Assembly: GCF_026020075.1 (NCBI RefSeq)
Contig: NZ_CP102772.1
Span: 3,322,501-3,386,500 of the forward strand
Source of the DNA: Bosea sp. NBC_00550
GTDB lineage: Bacteria > Pseudomonadota > Alphaproteobacteria > Rhizobiales > Beijerinckiaceae
DNA length: 64,000 bases
Reading direction: 5' to 3'
This document shows, one piece after another, positions 17,901 to 26,724 of this stretch (the first letter of the stretch is position 1; each line of letters begins with the position of its first letter). The notes beneath the pieces were generated by a model, which ran no database searches, had not been told where the DNA came from, and saw only the letters and a program-made list of their open reading frames with translations. The translations under genes were made by a program, and so were the position numbers.

Positions 17901-19562
17901 GATATCCTCGCAGATCCGCCACCGCTGGCCCTGGACGTCGCGAACCGCGGCATCGGGCCCGGCCCGGCGAATATTCGCCAAGGGCATCCGCGCCGCATCG
18001 GGTCGACCGAAAATCGTGAAGGCCTCGGCATCACGCAGATCGTCGTAGAGGCGGTTGGTGACATCGAGGTCGTCGGTGAACAGGAAAGCGCGCCGGCCAA
18101 AGGCACCGGACGCGTTAGTTGCGCCGGGCGGATCGAGCAGCCGGGGCAGCAGCATCGAGGTTTGGATCGTCGTCGAGAGCAAAGACGCTCGCGACGCCGG
18201 GTCGCCGCGCAGCAGGATTTGATATTCGGCGCCCCGCTCCTCAAACTCTTCGAGCGTCGGTGTGATCTCGACCACGTCATCGAGATCCGCACCGGTCAGA
18301 TCGGAGAAAAAGCGCGCGGCATCGCCGAGTGTGGCGGAGAGACCGACCCACGAGATCGGCGCCGCCAGCAAATGCCGCCATCGGCGCAGCGTCAGCGCGG
18401 CTTGCGCGCCGGTGCCGCCTTCATAGGTGTGGACCTCGTCAAGCAGGGCGAGCAGTGGCTTGCGCGCCGACGAGAGCCCAATGCCGAACAGACTGCGGAT
18501 CCAATGATCGGACAGGCGCTGGTTCAAGATTTCGGTCGTAGTGAACAAGATGTCGGGCGGATTGCGCTGCAGCCGGGTCCGGGTCAGCACGATCTGGTCG
18601 TCGCCAATCGCCTGGCCGCAGCCCGGTTGGACACAGGTCAGCCGTTCGGTGCCCGCTGCGATATCGACGGCGCGCCAGACGAGTTCGCTGTCGCAGCGTG
18701 GACAGCGCATCCAGGGGCAGACAAAGTCTTCGCCACGCCGGACCCAACTCTTGTCGGTCAGTTCCTGGCGGGTCGCGCGAGTCGGGGTCTTCCCGAACAA
18801 GGCGCCGATGATCAGCGGCCGGCGCCCATGCACGGCGAGCGTCTGATCGATCGTTCGCGCCATGCGAAACGCCTCGGCGAACTGGTCCTTGAGCAGTTCG
18901 ATCCGCGGGTAAATCGCGATCGCCTTGACCCAGTGATCGGCACCGATCGCTTCGCCGATACGGATCATGCCAGGAAGATAGAAGGCGATGGTCTTGCCGC
19001 TGCCGGTGCCCGCAGTGACGATCGTGCCGCCGTCGTCGGTCGCCGCCGAAAGACGCAACGCCGCGCGTTCCTGAAAACCCGCCAGCTTCATGCCAACGCG
19101 CGCGGTCAGCGCCTGCCACAAATCCTGACGCAGTTGTGACCCGCCCAGCACCGATACGTGCTCGGCAAGGATATCGGCGGGCAAACGCAGGCGCTGTGGA
19201 AAGCGCCGCGGCCGGCAGTCGACGCGGAAGTCGGCGACGAGCGACGGCGCACCCTGCCAGGGCTTGTTGGGAAATAGCTGTCGGTTTGCGGCCAGCAGCC
19301 GCATCATTTCGGCGAAGCGCGACCGGATCCGCACGTCGCCGCCGACGCTCGCCATCTCGAAGATCAGCTTGGCGTCGATCAATTCCTCGACGAGGTCCTG
19401 CCCGTCGGTGCCGCTGACCCCAGCGACTTCGCAGACCTTATCGCCCAGATCGAAGGCTTCATCCTCGGTCAACGAGCCATCGGTGAACCCCCATTCGAGC
19501 GAGCGCATCTCAATGGCTTCGATGCGGTCGAGTACCGCGAGGGCGTGGTTAGACACGGGCAT
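14976..19562 (-). CDS. dpdJ: DpdJ, very large DEAD/DEAH-type helicase
   Basis: About 1528 aa. The start at 19562 is preferred over an upstream in-frame ATG at 19622 because GAGGTAGG lies just upstream and it follows the dpdI stop by 8 bp. Helicase core: Walker A GTGSGKT (about 185-191), a Cys-rich insert (CPWMRCPRC then C..C, about 282-315) that probably binds zinc, Walker B DEVH (about 375-378), motif III GLSATLG, and motif VI QRKGRAGR (about 613-620). A long region of about 900 residues without recognised domains follows, including an acidic Asp/Gly patch (about 1100-1130). It likely translocates on DNA for restriction. Confidence 0.9.
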   Translation of the reverse strand: MPVSNHALAVLDRIEAIEMRSLEWGFTDGSLTEDEAFDLGDKVCEVAGVSGTDGQDLVEELIDAKLIFEMASVGGDVRIRSRFAEMMRLLAANRQLFPNKPWQGAPSLVADFRVDCRPRRFPQRLRLPADILAEHVSVLGGSQLRQDLWQALTARVGMKLAGFQERAALRLSAATDDGGTIVTAGTGSGKTIAFYLPGMIRIGEAIGADHWVKAIAIYPRIELLKDQFAEAFRMARTIDQTLAVHGRRPLIIGALFGKTPTRATRQELTDKSWVRRGEDFVCPWMRCPRCDSELVWRAVDIAAGTERLTCVQPGCGQAIGDDQIVLTRTRLQRNPPDILFTTTEILNQRLSDHWIRSLFGIGLSSARKPLLALLDEVHTYEGGTGAQAALTLRRWRHLLAAPISWVGLSATLGDAARFFSDLTGADLDDVVEITPTLEEFEERGAEYQILLRGDPASRASLLSTTIQTSMLLPRLLDPPGATNASGAFGRRAFLFTDDLDVTNRLYDDLRDAEAFTIFGRPDAARMPLANIRRAGPDAAVRDVQGQRWRICEDIGHPLDRRLVVGRTTSQDAGVNQSANIVVATAALEVGFNDPLVGAVIQHKAPRGMASFLQRKGRAGRDRAMRPITLTVLSDYGRDRAFYQAFEHLFDPSLDPQYLPIRNPYVMKIQAVFALFDWLAATTAGYEKAWQWNLLSRPLPRATPAERAVLDRTRAKLTQLVQGDAATIDDLRSYLMGALGIDRTAAETLLWEAPRSLLLEAVPTLVRRLFRGWQLAIPNAGATLDLQVDHHPLPDFVPRNLFSDLSLPEVRVIVPPATVNHEERVEQMPILQALNQLVPGRVTRRFAHERGALSHWIPVDPAFPEQDRRISDYAVEHEFVGSFSGSLNDQFGGPPLLVFRPWTVRLERAARTEALPSSNARLVWQSDIVANGDALGVPVPTRSEWRDHVRAIDFHLHRFRSSVSVRRFAGTAQANIRTLQDDLPVTLTFTSDDYRPAAVGFELEVDGFRLDVALPDAETLAGNSLPPDVLAASKLAYIRDLIRLDPELPDDLNRFQREWLIQFLLSAVLADASSNDRPLAETISDLLDDDRIEGVFRAVMDDVFGAMPPTPPDTDDTQDSDADDDADGSGGHSAGGPDGAGAAAGRGRLQQALLQQLGRPIVRERLRALAAQLLSVDPAAFSAWLRRLILETLGEAMLQACIAAAPRQATVDTLLVDIRDDAASDIASVWISETTLGGAGVLEAFADRFASEPRLFFSALDAALAPSDLELVDGGLRQILTLSINDSEIGEQVARLRATNSHSERAILWRTLSHHLAQRGGIDLSHALSVSLNNRLLRAGSGPQLDQLLLDLQAHWDATQDRFGIAIGLREFAYIASRDATLSTAVRAFLAATLPAAAIAHVTVLSAIASLLWPRANEVRQRVLQSYNPFRQTRSTDPAVVRHLLLSRAIATIAFSDPDWETQLAAAFEAQGTGRLVADAGEARQFRAALVRLSVTPVSVGALQFFPAIERVERADCRILVTLTLREQI

Positions 19563-19570
19563 GGTCGTGC

Positions 19571-20284
19571 CTACCTCAGCTTGATGCGGAACGCGCCGAG
19601 CAAGCTGCGGCTTTCTAGCCATGCCTGCACTTCGGACGTATAGGCGCTGAGCAGCGCGTCGCTGCTTGCCGCCGCGCGAATGAACGCGACGACACTTGAC
19701 GGGATGTCGGAGGCGGCGAGCGATTTCCAGGCCGTTTCATGCTGGCTGACGAGAGCATCGAGACTCGCTATCGCCGCCTTCGGGTCGGCCGGCAGGCTCA
19801 CGCCAAAACCCGCTACCTCGCCCCGGATCTGCCGGATCTTGGCGACGCTCACCCGAAACTGCGGCACTTGGCCGAGCGCGCTCAGGACCTCATCCGCGCC
19901 AAACGCGGCACGCTTGTCGACATAGGCTTTCCATGCCGCACTCGCCGCCTTGTGACCTGCGCTGGCGATGCCGTTCAGGCGGTCGGTGAAGGCGTGTTTG
20001 ATGTCGAACGGCGGGTCGCTCACCTTCGCAGGGTCTTCCTTGATCGCCTCGCGCAGCAGGCGGGCCTTCGCTGCAAAGCCCAGGCCATCATTGGGCTCGA
20101 AATCGACCGGAACACCGGCATCGGTGAGCGTGCTCAGCGTCTCGCGCAGCCCCGCCATCAACTGCGACACCGTCTCGAACTGCTTCGCCCGCGTGCCAAA
20201 CAGGTCGGCTTCGTCGGCGGTATTCTTGAGCTTCTGATAGGTGTTAATCTTGGTTGCGAGCGCAGCGGCGCGGTCAAGCAGCAT
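19571..20284 (-). CDS. dpdI: DpdI-like helical protein
   Basis: A 237-aa, almost fully helical protein (KINTYQKLKNTADEADLFG, then LMAGLRETLSTLTDAG) with a possible coiled coil in the first 60 residues. No catalytic motif was seen. It overlaps the end of dpdH by 11 bp and is followed 8 bp later by dpdJ. The dpdI label rests on position between dpdH and dpdJ, on size, and on the completeness of the cluster. It could be a subunit or linker between the DpdH ATPase and the DpdJ helicase, but the sequence alone does not show this. Confidence 0.7.
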   Translation of the reverse strand: MLLDRAAALATKINTYQKLKNTADEADLFGTRAKQFETVSQLMAGLRETLSTLTDAGVPVDFEPNDGLGFAAKARLLREAIKEDPAKVSDPPFDIKHAFTDRLNGIASAGHKAASAAWKAYVDKRAAFGADEVLSALGQVPQFRVSVAKIRQIRGEVAGFGVSLPADPKAAIASLDALVSQHETAWKSLAASDIPSSVVAFIRAAASSDALLSAYTSEVQAWLESRSLLGAFRIKLR

Positions 20285-23200
20285 CGGCGTGCTCCCCGTC
20301 CGTCCTCGCCATGACGGTCAGGTCGGTTTCGATCGCGGCGAGCGACGTGTCGATCTGTTCGAGACTGGCCGCCACGGCACCATGCTTGGCATCGAGACTC
20401 TGACTGTTGGCGCCGATATTGTTGTCAACTGTATCGAGAAAAGCCTGTGTCGCAGCGACCAGACCGGTCCCCGCTTCGACCGCGCTCCTCCGGCCCCGAC
20501 CAAAATGCGGTAGCGCAGCAACAGCATCGCCTTCGCCGCCAAGGGCGCGTGCGGCAGCCAGTGAGTCATCGAAATACACGGTCTTGAAGCGCTCGAGCGC
20601 GTCGGCCAGACCGCGTCCGGTATTGCTGGTGCCGATACCGGCGTCGGCGACGGCCTGCCGTGCGGCATCGAGCGCGGTTACGATCCCGGCGCGCGTTGCG
20701 GTCGGGCCGAACGCGGTCTCCATCGCTTCGAGCCATGACTTGCGGACGGCCATCTCCGATGCTGCCGCCGTGGGGAGCGCGTCCCTGACGTCACGATAAA
20801 GTTTGGCGGGCTCGTGCGTGTCCCCTTCGGGCGGTTGCAGGCGCAACTGCCATTTGGCCTGACGAAACTCGCGGACGGGTCCGAGGATGCGCCCAGGGTT
20901 GAGCATCGCACCGGCACGGCCGCCCTTCATGCTCGACATCTGGGATTGCGCGATCCCGACCAGCTTTTCGCGTTGCCTGGTCAGCTTGTCGTAAAGCACC
21001 TTCATCTCGGGCGCGGTGCTAGCGCACTCGGTTGCCCATTGTCCGCTGAACGCTGCGTCTATCATTTCGGCGATCTTCGCATCGGGCTTGATCTTGCCGC
21101 CGATCGCCGCGCCGACACAGAGGAGTTCGAACGCCGCGGCCGCCTGGTTCCAATGCGGCGTCGGCTGACAGATGTCGCGCAATTGGGCCTCGACGTCCTT
21201 TGCCCAGATCTCGACGCAATCGAGGAAGGCGCCAAGCATCTTCTCGCCGTCGGGAAACTCCCACCGGAACTGGTCTTTGCTAGCGCGTAACACCCCTTGA
21301 AGGGCGGTAGCGGCGATCTCGGGTTGAACGAGTTTGCCCGGGATGACGACTTTGACAAGCATATGGCCAGCCACCTGCGTGGTCTGACGGTCAAAACTGA
21401 TACTCGTTCGGAAGAAGGGTTTGCCAGTCGACCCAACGAAATTCGACTTGGCTAGTCCAAGCATATCCCAGTCGATTGCATTTGAAATTGCGGAAAAGAC
21501 CAGCCGTCGAAGCTTGTCAGCGACCGTTTGTTCCAAGCCCTGTCCACCGATCCACTGCTCGATCAGCAAATCTTCCTTGCTGGCCTTGTTCCGCTGGGGT
21601 GCGTCGGCCGTGGGAGCATCGGTCGTCTGCTCAATTGGTTTCGCAGCGTCGGCGCCCGGGATTTCCGGAACCTCGAACGCTGCGCGAAGGCGCTCGTCGA
21701 GATTGGCGATCGTGCCGGTGCCGTCATAGAGTTCGAGGAATGCTGCCCAGCGATGGTAGTTCTGCGGGTTGCGGTTGCGCAGTTGAGCTTGGGCAACAGC
21801 GGGGAGTGCCGTGATGCCGCCGAGCTTTTCGAGCAACCTGAAGGGCGGAAACGTGCCGGTCGCGATCTCCGGCCCGAAATTATCGAGTACTTCGACGAGT
21901 AGGTCATTTTGCAAAATACGCGGGTTTAGACGCTGCGGCATCGAGTCCTTGTCAGCGCGCGACGTCGCATTCCACAGCGCCTGCTGCGTGAATGGGTAAA
22001 GGCCGTAGCCATCGACTTCGCCAAAGATCGCATGGCACTCGCTCTGATGAATGCAGGTCTCGCATTTCGAGCGTGGACTCTCGCCGGGCGCCGCCGTCGC
22101 ACTCCACTGTTCGATGCCATCGCGACCGAGCCGAACAGCGTTGAGGTAGCGGGATGTGAACTGGCTGAGCGATGCTTGCGTGACCGAACGCCCTTCCGCG
22201 CGGCCGGCGGAGCGGTCCATGTCCACGATATGGGTGGTCCGCATATAGGCGGTTTCAGCGACGCTCTGGAAAAAGCCCGTGGTGACCGCGATCGCCGTTC
22301 GCATCCTGCACTGGCGATCGTCGCCCTGTGACGTGATCGCCTGCAGCAGCGCGCGGTCGATACCCTGCAGCCGTGCGAACTCCTCGACGAGCAGGACCAG
22401 TTCCTGGCCTTGCGATTTAAGATAGATCCGCAAGCGGGTCATCAGTTCTTCGACGCGGTCGCCGGAAAAACTGAGGGTTCGCGCCACGGCGCGATCGAGA
22501 TTGCGATTGATGATGCGGATCGCGAGCGGGAGATGGACGGTTGAATCGATCTCGATGAGGTCGATCGCGTCGCGCGCGAGGCGCGAGGCCTGCGCAAAGT
22601 CCATCCCTCCGAGCGGCAAGTCGCCTTCGACAAACACGCGGCGTTGATCGGGACGATCCTTGGCATTGGATGGTGCGAAGATGTGATCGACGATCTCGGC
22701 GATGACCGTGTTCTCGCCGAGGAAATGCGCTTTGCGCATATGCGGATCTTGGAACAGGTCGGGCAGGCTGCTCACCAGCCCTTCCTCGATCTCGTCGGCG
22801 TCGTTCGGCAGGACCTCCTCGCGGATCGCTTGCGCCAGGTCGTTGAGCAATTGCTGCTTCTGGTCCGCACGGCTTTGTGTCCCATCACCCGCCGACTGCA
22901 GTGTTTCGAGGAAACTCGCCTGCTGTTCGGCCGGTAACTGGGCGATGATCATCTTGACGATGTTGCGCAGCGAAGTGCCCGACTTGCGCACGACCAGGAC
23001 CACGCGTTCCTTGTTCGGCTTGATATTGAGCCGCATCCAGTGAACGAGATGCGACTTGCCTGAGCCCGTTTCGCCAAGAATCGCCGCCAGCGCATGCGGC
23101 CGGTCCTCGCGCAGAAAATCCGCGAGAAAGGCCGGTGGCGCCATGTCGGCCCACGACGCCTCGCCGATCTCCTGGAACGATTTGCCAACCTGCGGGCTGA

Positions 23201-23318
23201 CCTTGAGGTCCCAATCGCTGTGCACCGCGCGGAACAGGCTATCGCTGATATGCTCGGCAAACGGATTGATCACCTGACGGACGGCGCCGGGATCCCAGCA
23301 GAGAAAGTTGCGCATCAT
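20274..23318 (-). CDS. dpdH: DpdH, large P-loop ATPase
   Basis: A 1014-aa ATPase. Walker A is LGETGSGKSH (about 81-90), and a Walker B-like strand LVLLVEEFARLQG lies near residue 317 with Glu-Glu where the metal and catalytic acid belong. A short Cys cluster (SKCETCIHQSECHAIFG, about 415-430) may bind zinc. The C-terminal 450 residues are helical with no recognised domain. Related large ATPases occur in several defence systems. The start overlaps the dpdG stop (ATGA) and the 3' end overlaps dpdI. In the Dpd system it belongs to the restriction group (DpdD-K). Confidence 0.85.
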   Translation of the reverse strand: MMRNFLCWDPGAVRQVINPFAEHISDSLFRAVHSDWDLKVSPQVGKSFQEIGEASWADMAPPAFLADFLREDRPHALAAILGETGSGKSHLVHWMRLNIKPNKERVVLVVRKSGTSLRNIVKMIIAQLPAEQQASFLETLQSAGDGTQSRADQKQQLLNDLAQAIREEVLPNDADEIEEGLVSSLPDLFQDPHMRKAHFLGENTVIAEIVDHIFAPSNAKDRPDQRRVFVEGDLPLGGMDFAQASRLARDAIDLIEIDSTVHLPLAIRIINRNLDRAVARTLSFSGDRVEELMTRLRIYLKSQGQELVLLVEEFARLQGIDRALLQAITSQGDDRQCRMRTAIAVTTGFFQSVAETAYMRTTHIVDMDRSAGRAEGRSVTQASLSQFTSRYLNAVRLGRDGIEQWSATAAPGESPRSKCETCIHQSECHAIFGEVDGYGLYPFTQQALWNATSRADKDSMPQRLNPRILQNDLLVEVLDNFGPEIATGTFPPFRLLEKLGGITALPAVAQAQLRNRNPQNYHRWAAFLELYDGTGTIANLDERLRAAFEVPEIPGADAAKPIEQTTDAPTADAPQRNKASKEDLLIEQWIGGQGLEQTVADKLRRLVFSAISNAIDWDMLGLAKSNFVGSTGKPFFRTSISFDRQTTQVAGHMLVKVVIPGKLVQPEIAATALQGVLRASKDQFRWEFPDGEKMLGAFLDCVEIWAKDVEAQLRDICQPTPHWNQAAAAFELLCVGAAIGGKIKPDAKIAEMIDAAFSGQWATECASTAPEMKVLYDKLTRQREKLVGIAQSQMSSMKGGRAGAMLNPGRILGPVREFRQAKWQLRLQPPEGDTHEPAKLYRDVRDALPTAAASEMAVRKSWLEAMETAFGPTATRAGIVTALDAARQAVADAGIGTSNTGRGLADALERFKTVYFDDSLAAARALGGEGDAVAALPHFGRGRRSAVEAGTGLVAATQAFLDTVDNNIGANSQSLDAKHGAVAASLEQIDTSLAAIETDLTVMARTDGEHADAA

Positions 23319-24232
23319 GCCGCTCCTTGCAGCGCAATACGGCTGACGCGACCTTCACGCGGCCCGAAATCGAGGATGCGACCCGGCGCGTCGGCAACTG
23401 TCGCCATAGTAAGGCGCTGGCGGTCCACAAGCCGCTGTAGCGCTAGGCTGGTCGTGATCGACAGGCGCTTGTCGCCGTCCGCCTGCGGGGTGAGCCGCAT
23501 GGCTTCATAGTCCTGGCGAGCGCTGCCCGTTTCGAAGACCGGAAAGATCGCTGCCAACCGCGTCATGAACTGCTCGATCGGTAGGTCGTTGCCTTCGGAG
23601 AAGATGGCTGGAAGCGCGCTTTCGATCGCCTTGACCGGATCGGGAATGACGCGGCGCGACGTGTCATCCTCGGCATCGCTGCCACCGCCAACGATGGTGG
23701 CAAAGCCAAGATAACGCGCCCAGTACAGGAAGTTCTGGTAGCGATTGAGGGAGGTCAATTCTGTCTTTGGCGCATGATCGCCAATCTGGGCTTTCAGAGT
23801 GTTTTGCGGCGCCTCGGAAAAATTCATCGGGCGCAGCGGGCTGGAACTCAGAAACCAGGAGAGCGCAACCATGAAGCCGGCTTGCTGCGTTTCAGAGGCC
23901 CGGGCCGGATCGAACAGGGTGCGCCGCATGAATGCCAGGAAGTAGGCTTCGCTGCCCTTGCCCTTCTTACCACCGCCGCGCGCATCGGCGGTCAGACGCA
24001 GCTTGTCCTCGACCTCTTCGACCAAACCTATCCGCCGCGCTTCAAGAAGTGTGTTGCTGAACAAGGTCGTGGTCGACTCGCCATCATCATCAGCGCCCCG
24101 ACCGCTGAGCGAAGGCGGTGTCGCCCAGGCCTCGAGCCGGTCTTTGACCTCGCCGTTCTCGCTTTCGAACAAGGCCGCATAGATCGCGAACAACCGACTC
24201 GGAACAGCTTGGGCAGTTGTAACAATACTCAT
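23315..24232 (-). CDS. dpdG: DpdG-like protein
   Basis: A 305-aa protein without recognised catalytic motifs. It looks like tandem winged-helix segments: an N-terminal one (about 10-90, with EARRIGLVEEVEDKLRLTADARG) and a C-terminal one (about 250-305, ending in a basic VSRIALQG tail). The short Gly/Lys stretch GGGKKGKGSEAYF lies between. It is coupled at both ends: its ATG overlaps the dpdF stop, and its stop overlaps the dpdH start. This fits an adaptor that feeds DNA or signal to the DpdH ATPase, but that is inference. The dpdG name is by position and size in a full cluster. Confidence 0.75.
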   Translation of the reverse strand: MSIVTTAQAVPSRLFAIYAALFESENGEVKDRLEAWATPPSLSGRGADDDGESTTTLFSNTLLEARRIGLVEEVEDKLRLTADARGGGKKGKGSEAYFLAFMRRTLFDPARASETQQAGFMVALSWFLSSSPLRPMNFSEAPQNTLKAQIGDHAPKTELTSLNRYQNFLYWARYLGFATIVGGGSDAEDDTSRRVIPDPVKAIESALPAIFSEGNDLPIEQFMTRLAAIFPVFETGSARQDYEAMRLTPQADGDKRLSITTSLALQRLVDRQRLTMATVADAPGRILDFGPREGRVSRIALQGAA

Positions 24233-26724
24233 TGTGCTACTCTTGCATTAAACTCGTCGAGCGTCAGCGTCCGACCGCCAAAGACATCCTTCAATCTGCG
24301 TCCATCCGGGGCGGGCTGATCGATCGGCGCGAGGAAGATGCGAGGATTGTCGGCGCGCGGCGCGAGGTTTTGCGGCTCCAGTGTTTGCTGGTCGCCGACC
24401 ATGACAAGTTCGGGACCGCGTGGCAGCCGCGACAAAGACAGCGACGACAGGTCGCTGACGAAGAATGCCGATTTTTCCGCGAATTTGAGAACCCGGTTCA
24501 TATCGAACGGCTGCGGGCCGAGTGTGATTACCTTGGCGAGGCGCGCTTGCGCCAAGCGTTGCAGCGTGTCGCCGAGCCGGCGCGAGGCGTTGCGGGCAAG
24601 GTCGCCGGGGTCGTAGCAGACGAGCAGGCGGAGATCGCGATCGAACAGATTGGCGACGAGGGGATCGAGCGGATCGGTCCAGGGGCCACGCGGTTCGCCG
24701 ACCGCCACACTGTTGAGGCGGCACGTGGCGTCAGCACGGCATCGGCTGCAGCGACTGCACGTCCGTCCGACCCGGTTCGTGCCGTATAGGTCTTCGAGGA
24801 TCGCGGCCGGGCAGCGATCGTTACGCAGATATTCGCGCATGAGATCGAGATTGCGCTTGGCTGCAAGCCAGCCGACCCGGCGCACGGGCTCGACGCGCGT
24901 CTGCCACACCGCCAGTTCGAGGTGGTGATCGTCGATGATTTCGATTTCGAGCCAGTCCCCCTCCTGCTCGATCCGCGGATAGGGCGTGCCGAGGAGCCGA
25001 AGAATGCCGGCCCGCGCCATTAAGGCGACGGTGCGCAGGTTCCAGTCGGTATTGGCATCGCCGAACATGTCGATGTCGCGCTCATCGGTCCCTGGCCGCC
25101 CGTCGATCCGTACCGCGAAGCGCCCGTTACCAAGGCTAGCCTTACGCGCGAACATGGTCTTCCAGCGGTGGAATCCACGATCAATACTGATGACCTGCTG
25201 CGCGTTGATGCGCTCGGCGATCGCCACATCCTTGCCTGTAGGCACGATCAGCGAAATCGCCGCCTTGCCGTCTCGCCCGCCTCGCCCGACCTCCTGATAG
25301 AATCGATCTAGCGTCTCGGGGACGCAGGCATGGATGACGCTGCGCGCATGTCCATAGTCGATGCCAAGTCCAAAGGCCGAGGTTCCAACCACGATATCGA
25401 GCGCCCCGTCGCGCCACTGGCCGACAATCTCTTCGCGCTCGGCGCGCCCGGTCTTGCCGTGGAGCTTGCGCACCCGGCGAAAACCCGCCTCGACCAATCG
25501 CGTGTGCCAGGCGTTGGCGGCGGCAACTTCGGTGACATAGAGCACCGCGGGCCGGGGCACGTGATGAAGGGCCTCCAGGACCTGCGCGATACGGCTCGCC
25601 TCGTTAGTCAATGGCGCGATCCAATAGTCCGGTTCGGGCCGCAACTGGACCGCCGCCAAGCTTTCAAAATTGCGCTCGGCGCCGAACAGCGAGCGCAAGG
25701 TTTCGAGTGAGGAGTCGGTGAGCGTCGCCGACAACATGATCGTGCGCAGCGCCTGCCCGGCCGGCGCCGCCGACAGCAATTCGCGCCGCAGGCCGCTCAA
25801 CTCCTGGAACTCGGTGCGAAAGCCAGTGCCCCATTGGTCGACGAGATGAGCTTCGTCGATCACCAGCGCGCGGAGCAGGCCCGCCTCGGCCGCACGCCGC
25901 AAGGAGCCGCGCAAGCGACCGCAAGCCGCTTCAGGCGAAGCAAAGCAAAGCCCCTGCGTGCCATCTGCGATCCGCTCGGCGATGATACCATTTTGGACGT
26001 CGTTGCCTCCCTGAAAGGCAAGCGGCCGCGATAAACCGCACACGTCGACCGCTTCCTGTTCGTGATTGACCCCAAGCGCGACGGTCGGGACGATCACTAG
26101 GGTGACGCCGCGGTTTTCCGCCTGGTCGGCGCCGACAAAGCCCACGGTCTGGACCAACTGGAATATCATACTCTTGCCCTCGCCGGTCGGCAGCGCCACG
26201 ACGAGGCTGCCGCCGGCCGGGGTCGAGAGCGCGGCACGCACCGCGGCGCGCTGTCCCCGGCTGCGATAGGACGTGCGCCCGACCGCGGAGAGCAAAGGAT
26301 CGCCTTCGCAGCCGGCATTGTTGAACTCGCGGCGTGTCGCCTCGGAGGCGGCGAAGACCTCCACCCCGCCGCCGGCACCAGCCAGCCATGCCGGCGTCCA
26401 GCGCTGTATTGTCACCAGACGTGCTTCGCCGGCGGTAGTATTGCGCAGCCCGACCGCATCCCATGCGTCGAACCCATCGAAGCGAGGATGCGACACCCGT
26501 AAGACCGGCGAAACCATCGCGCCGCGGCGGACATGCTCGTGCGTCATGGCCTGGCGCAGCAGCACTGCAAGGTCGAGTGCGCTCGCGTGCCGAGCGGGAT
26601 CGATCAGCGCCCGACGTAGGCGCTCGATTGCTGGCGAGCGGGCCTTCCATTCCGTACCGCTGTTGGTGCAATTCAGCAGATGGCTCAGCTCGACAAAGGC
26701 ATCATAGCCATCGAGATCAGCCAC
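24229..26724 (-). CDS. dpdF: DpdF, RecQ-like DNA helicase
   Basis: About 831 aa. I chose the GTG at 26724 (8-bp overlap with dpdE) over a TTG at 26799, because residues from the longer start are an arginine-rich shadow of dpdE. Superfamily 2 helicase: Walker A PTGEGKS (about 179-185), DEAH (about 290-293), SATLT, then the second RecA domain with FGLGIDYGHARSVIH and GRGGRDGKAAISLI, which is the RecQ signature. A Cys cluster after it (CSRCSRCRADATC) resembles the RecQ zinc-binding domain. It likely unwinds or tracks DNA during Dpd restriction. Tightly coupled to dpdG. Confidence 0.88.
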   Translation of the reverse strand: MADLDGYDAFVELSHLLNCTNSGTEWKARSPAIERLRRALIDPARHASALDLAVLLRQAMTHEHVRRGAMVSPVLRVSHPRFDGFDAWDAVGLRNTTAGEARLVTIQRWTPAWLAGAGGGVEVFAASEATRREFNNAGCEGDPLLSAVGRTSYRSRGQRAAVRAALSTPAGGSLVVALPTGEGKSMIFQLVQTVGFVGADQAENRGVTLVIVPTVALGVNHEQEAVDVCGLSRPLAFQGGNDVQNGIIAERIADGTQGLCFASPEAACGRLRGSLRRAAEAGLLRALVIDEAHLVDQWGTGFRTEFQELSGLRRELLSAAPAGQALRTIMLSATLTDSSLETLRSLFGAERNFESLAAVQLRPEPDYWIAPLTNEASRIAQVLEALHHVPRPAVLYVTEVAAANAWHTRLVEAGFRRVRKLHGKTGRAEREEIVGQWRDGALDIVVGTSAFGLGIDYGHARSVIHACVPETLDRFYQEVGRGGRDGKAAISLIVPTGKDVAIAERINAQQVISIDRGFHRWKTMFARKASLGNGRFAVRIDGRPGTDERDIDMFGDANTDWNLRTVALMARAGILRLLGTPYPRIEQEGDWLEIEIIDDHHLELAVWQTRVEPVRRVGWLAAKRNLDLMREYLRNDRCPAAILEDLYGTNRVGRTCSRCSRCRADATCRLNSVAVGEPRGPWTDPLDPLVANLFDRDLRLLVCYDPGDLARNASRRLGDTLQRLAQARLAKVITLGPQPFDMNRVLKFAEKSAFFVSDLSSLSLSRLPRGPELVMVGDQQTLEPQNLAPRADNPRIFLAPIDQPAPDGRRLKDVFGGRTLTLDEFNARVAQ

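Noticed and set aside
17757..19139. 460-aa plus-strand open frame
   Set aside because: It lies antisense to the helicase core of dpdJ, whose motifs are clear.
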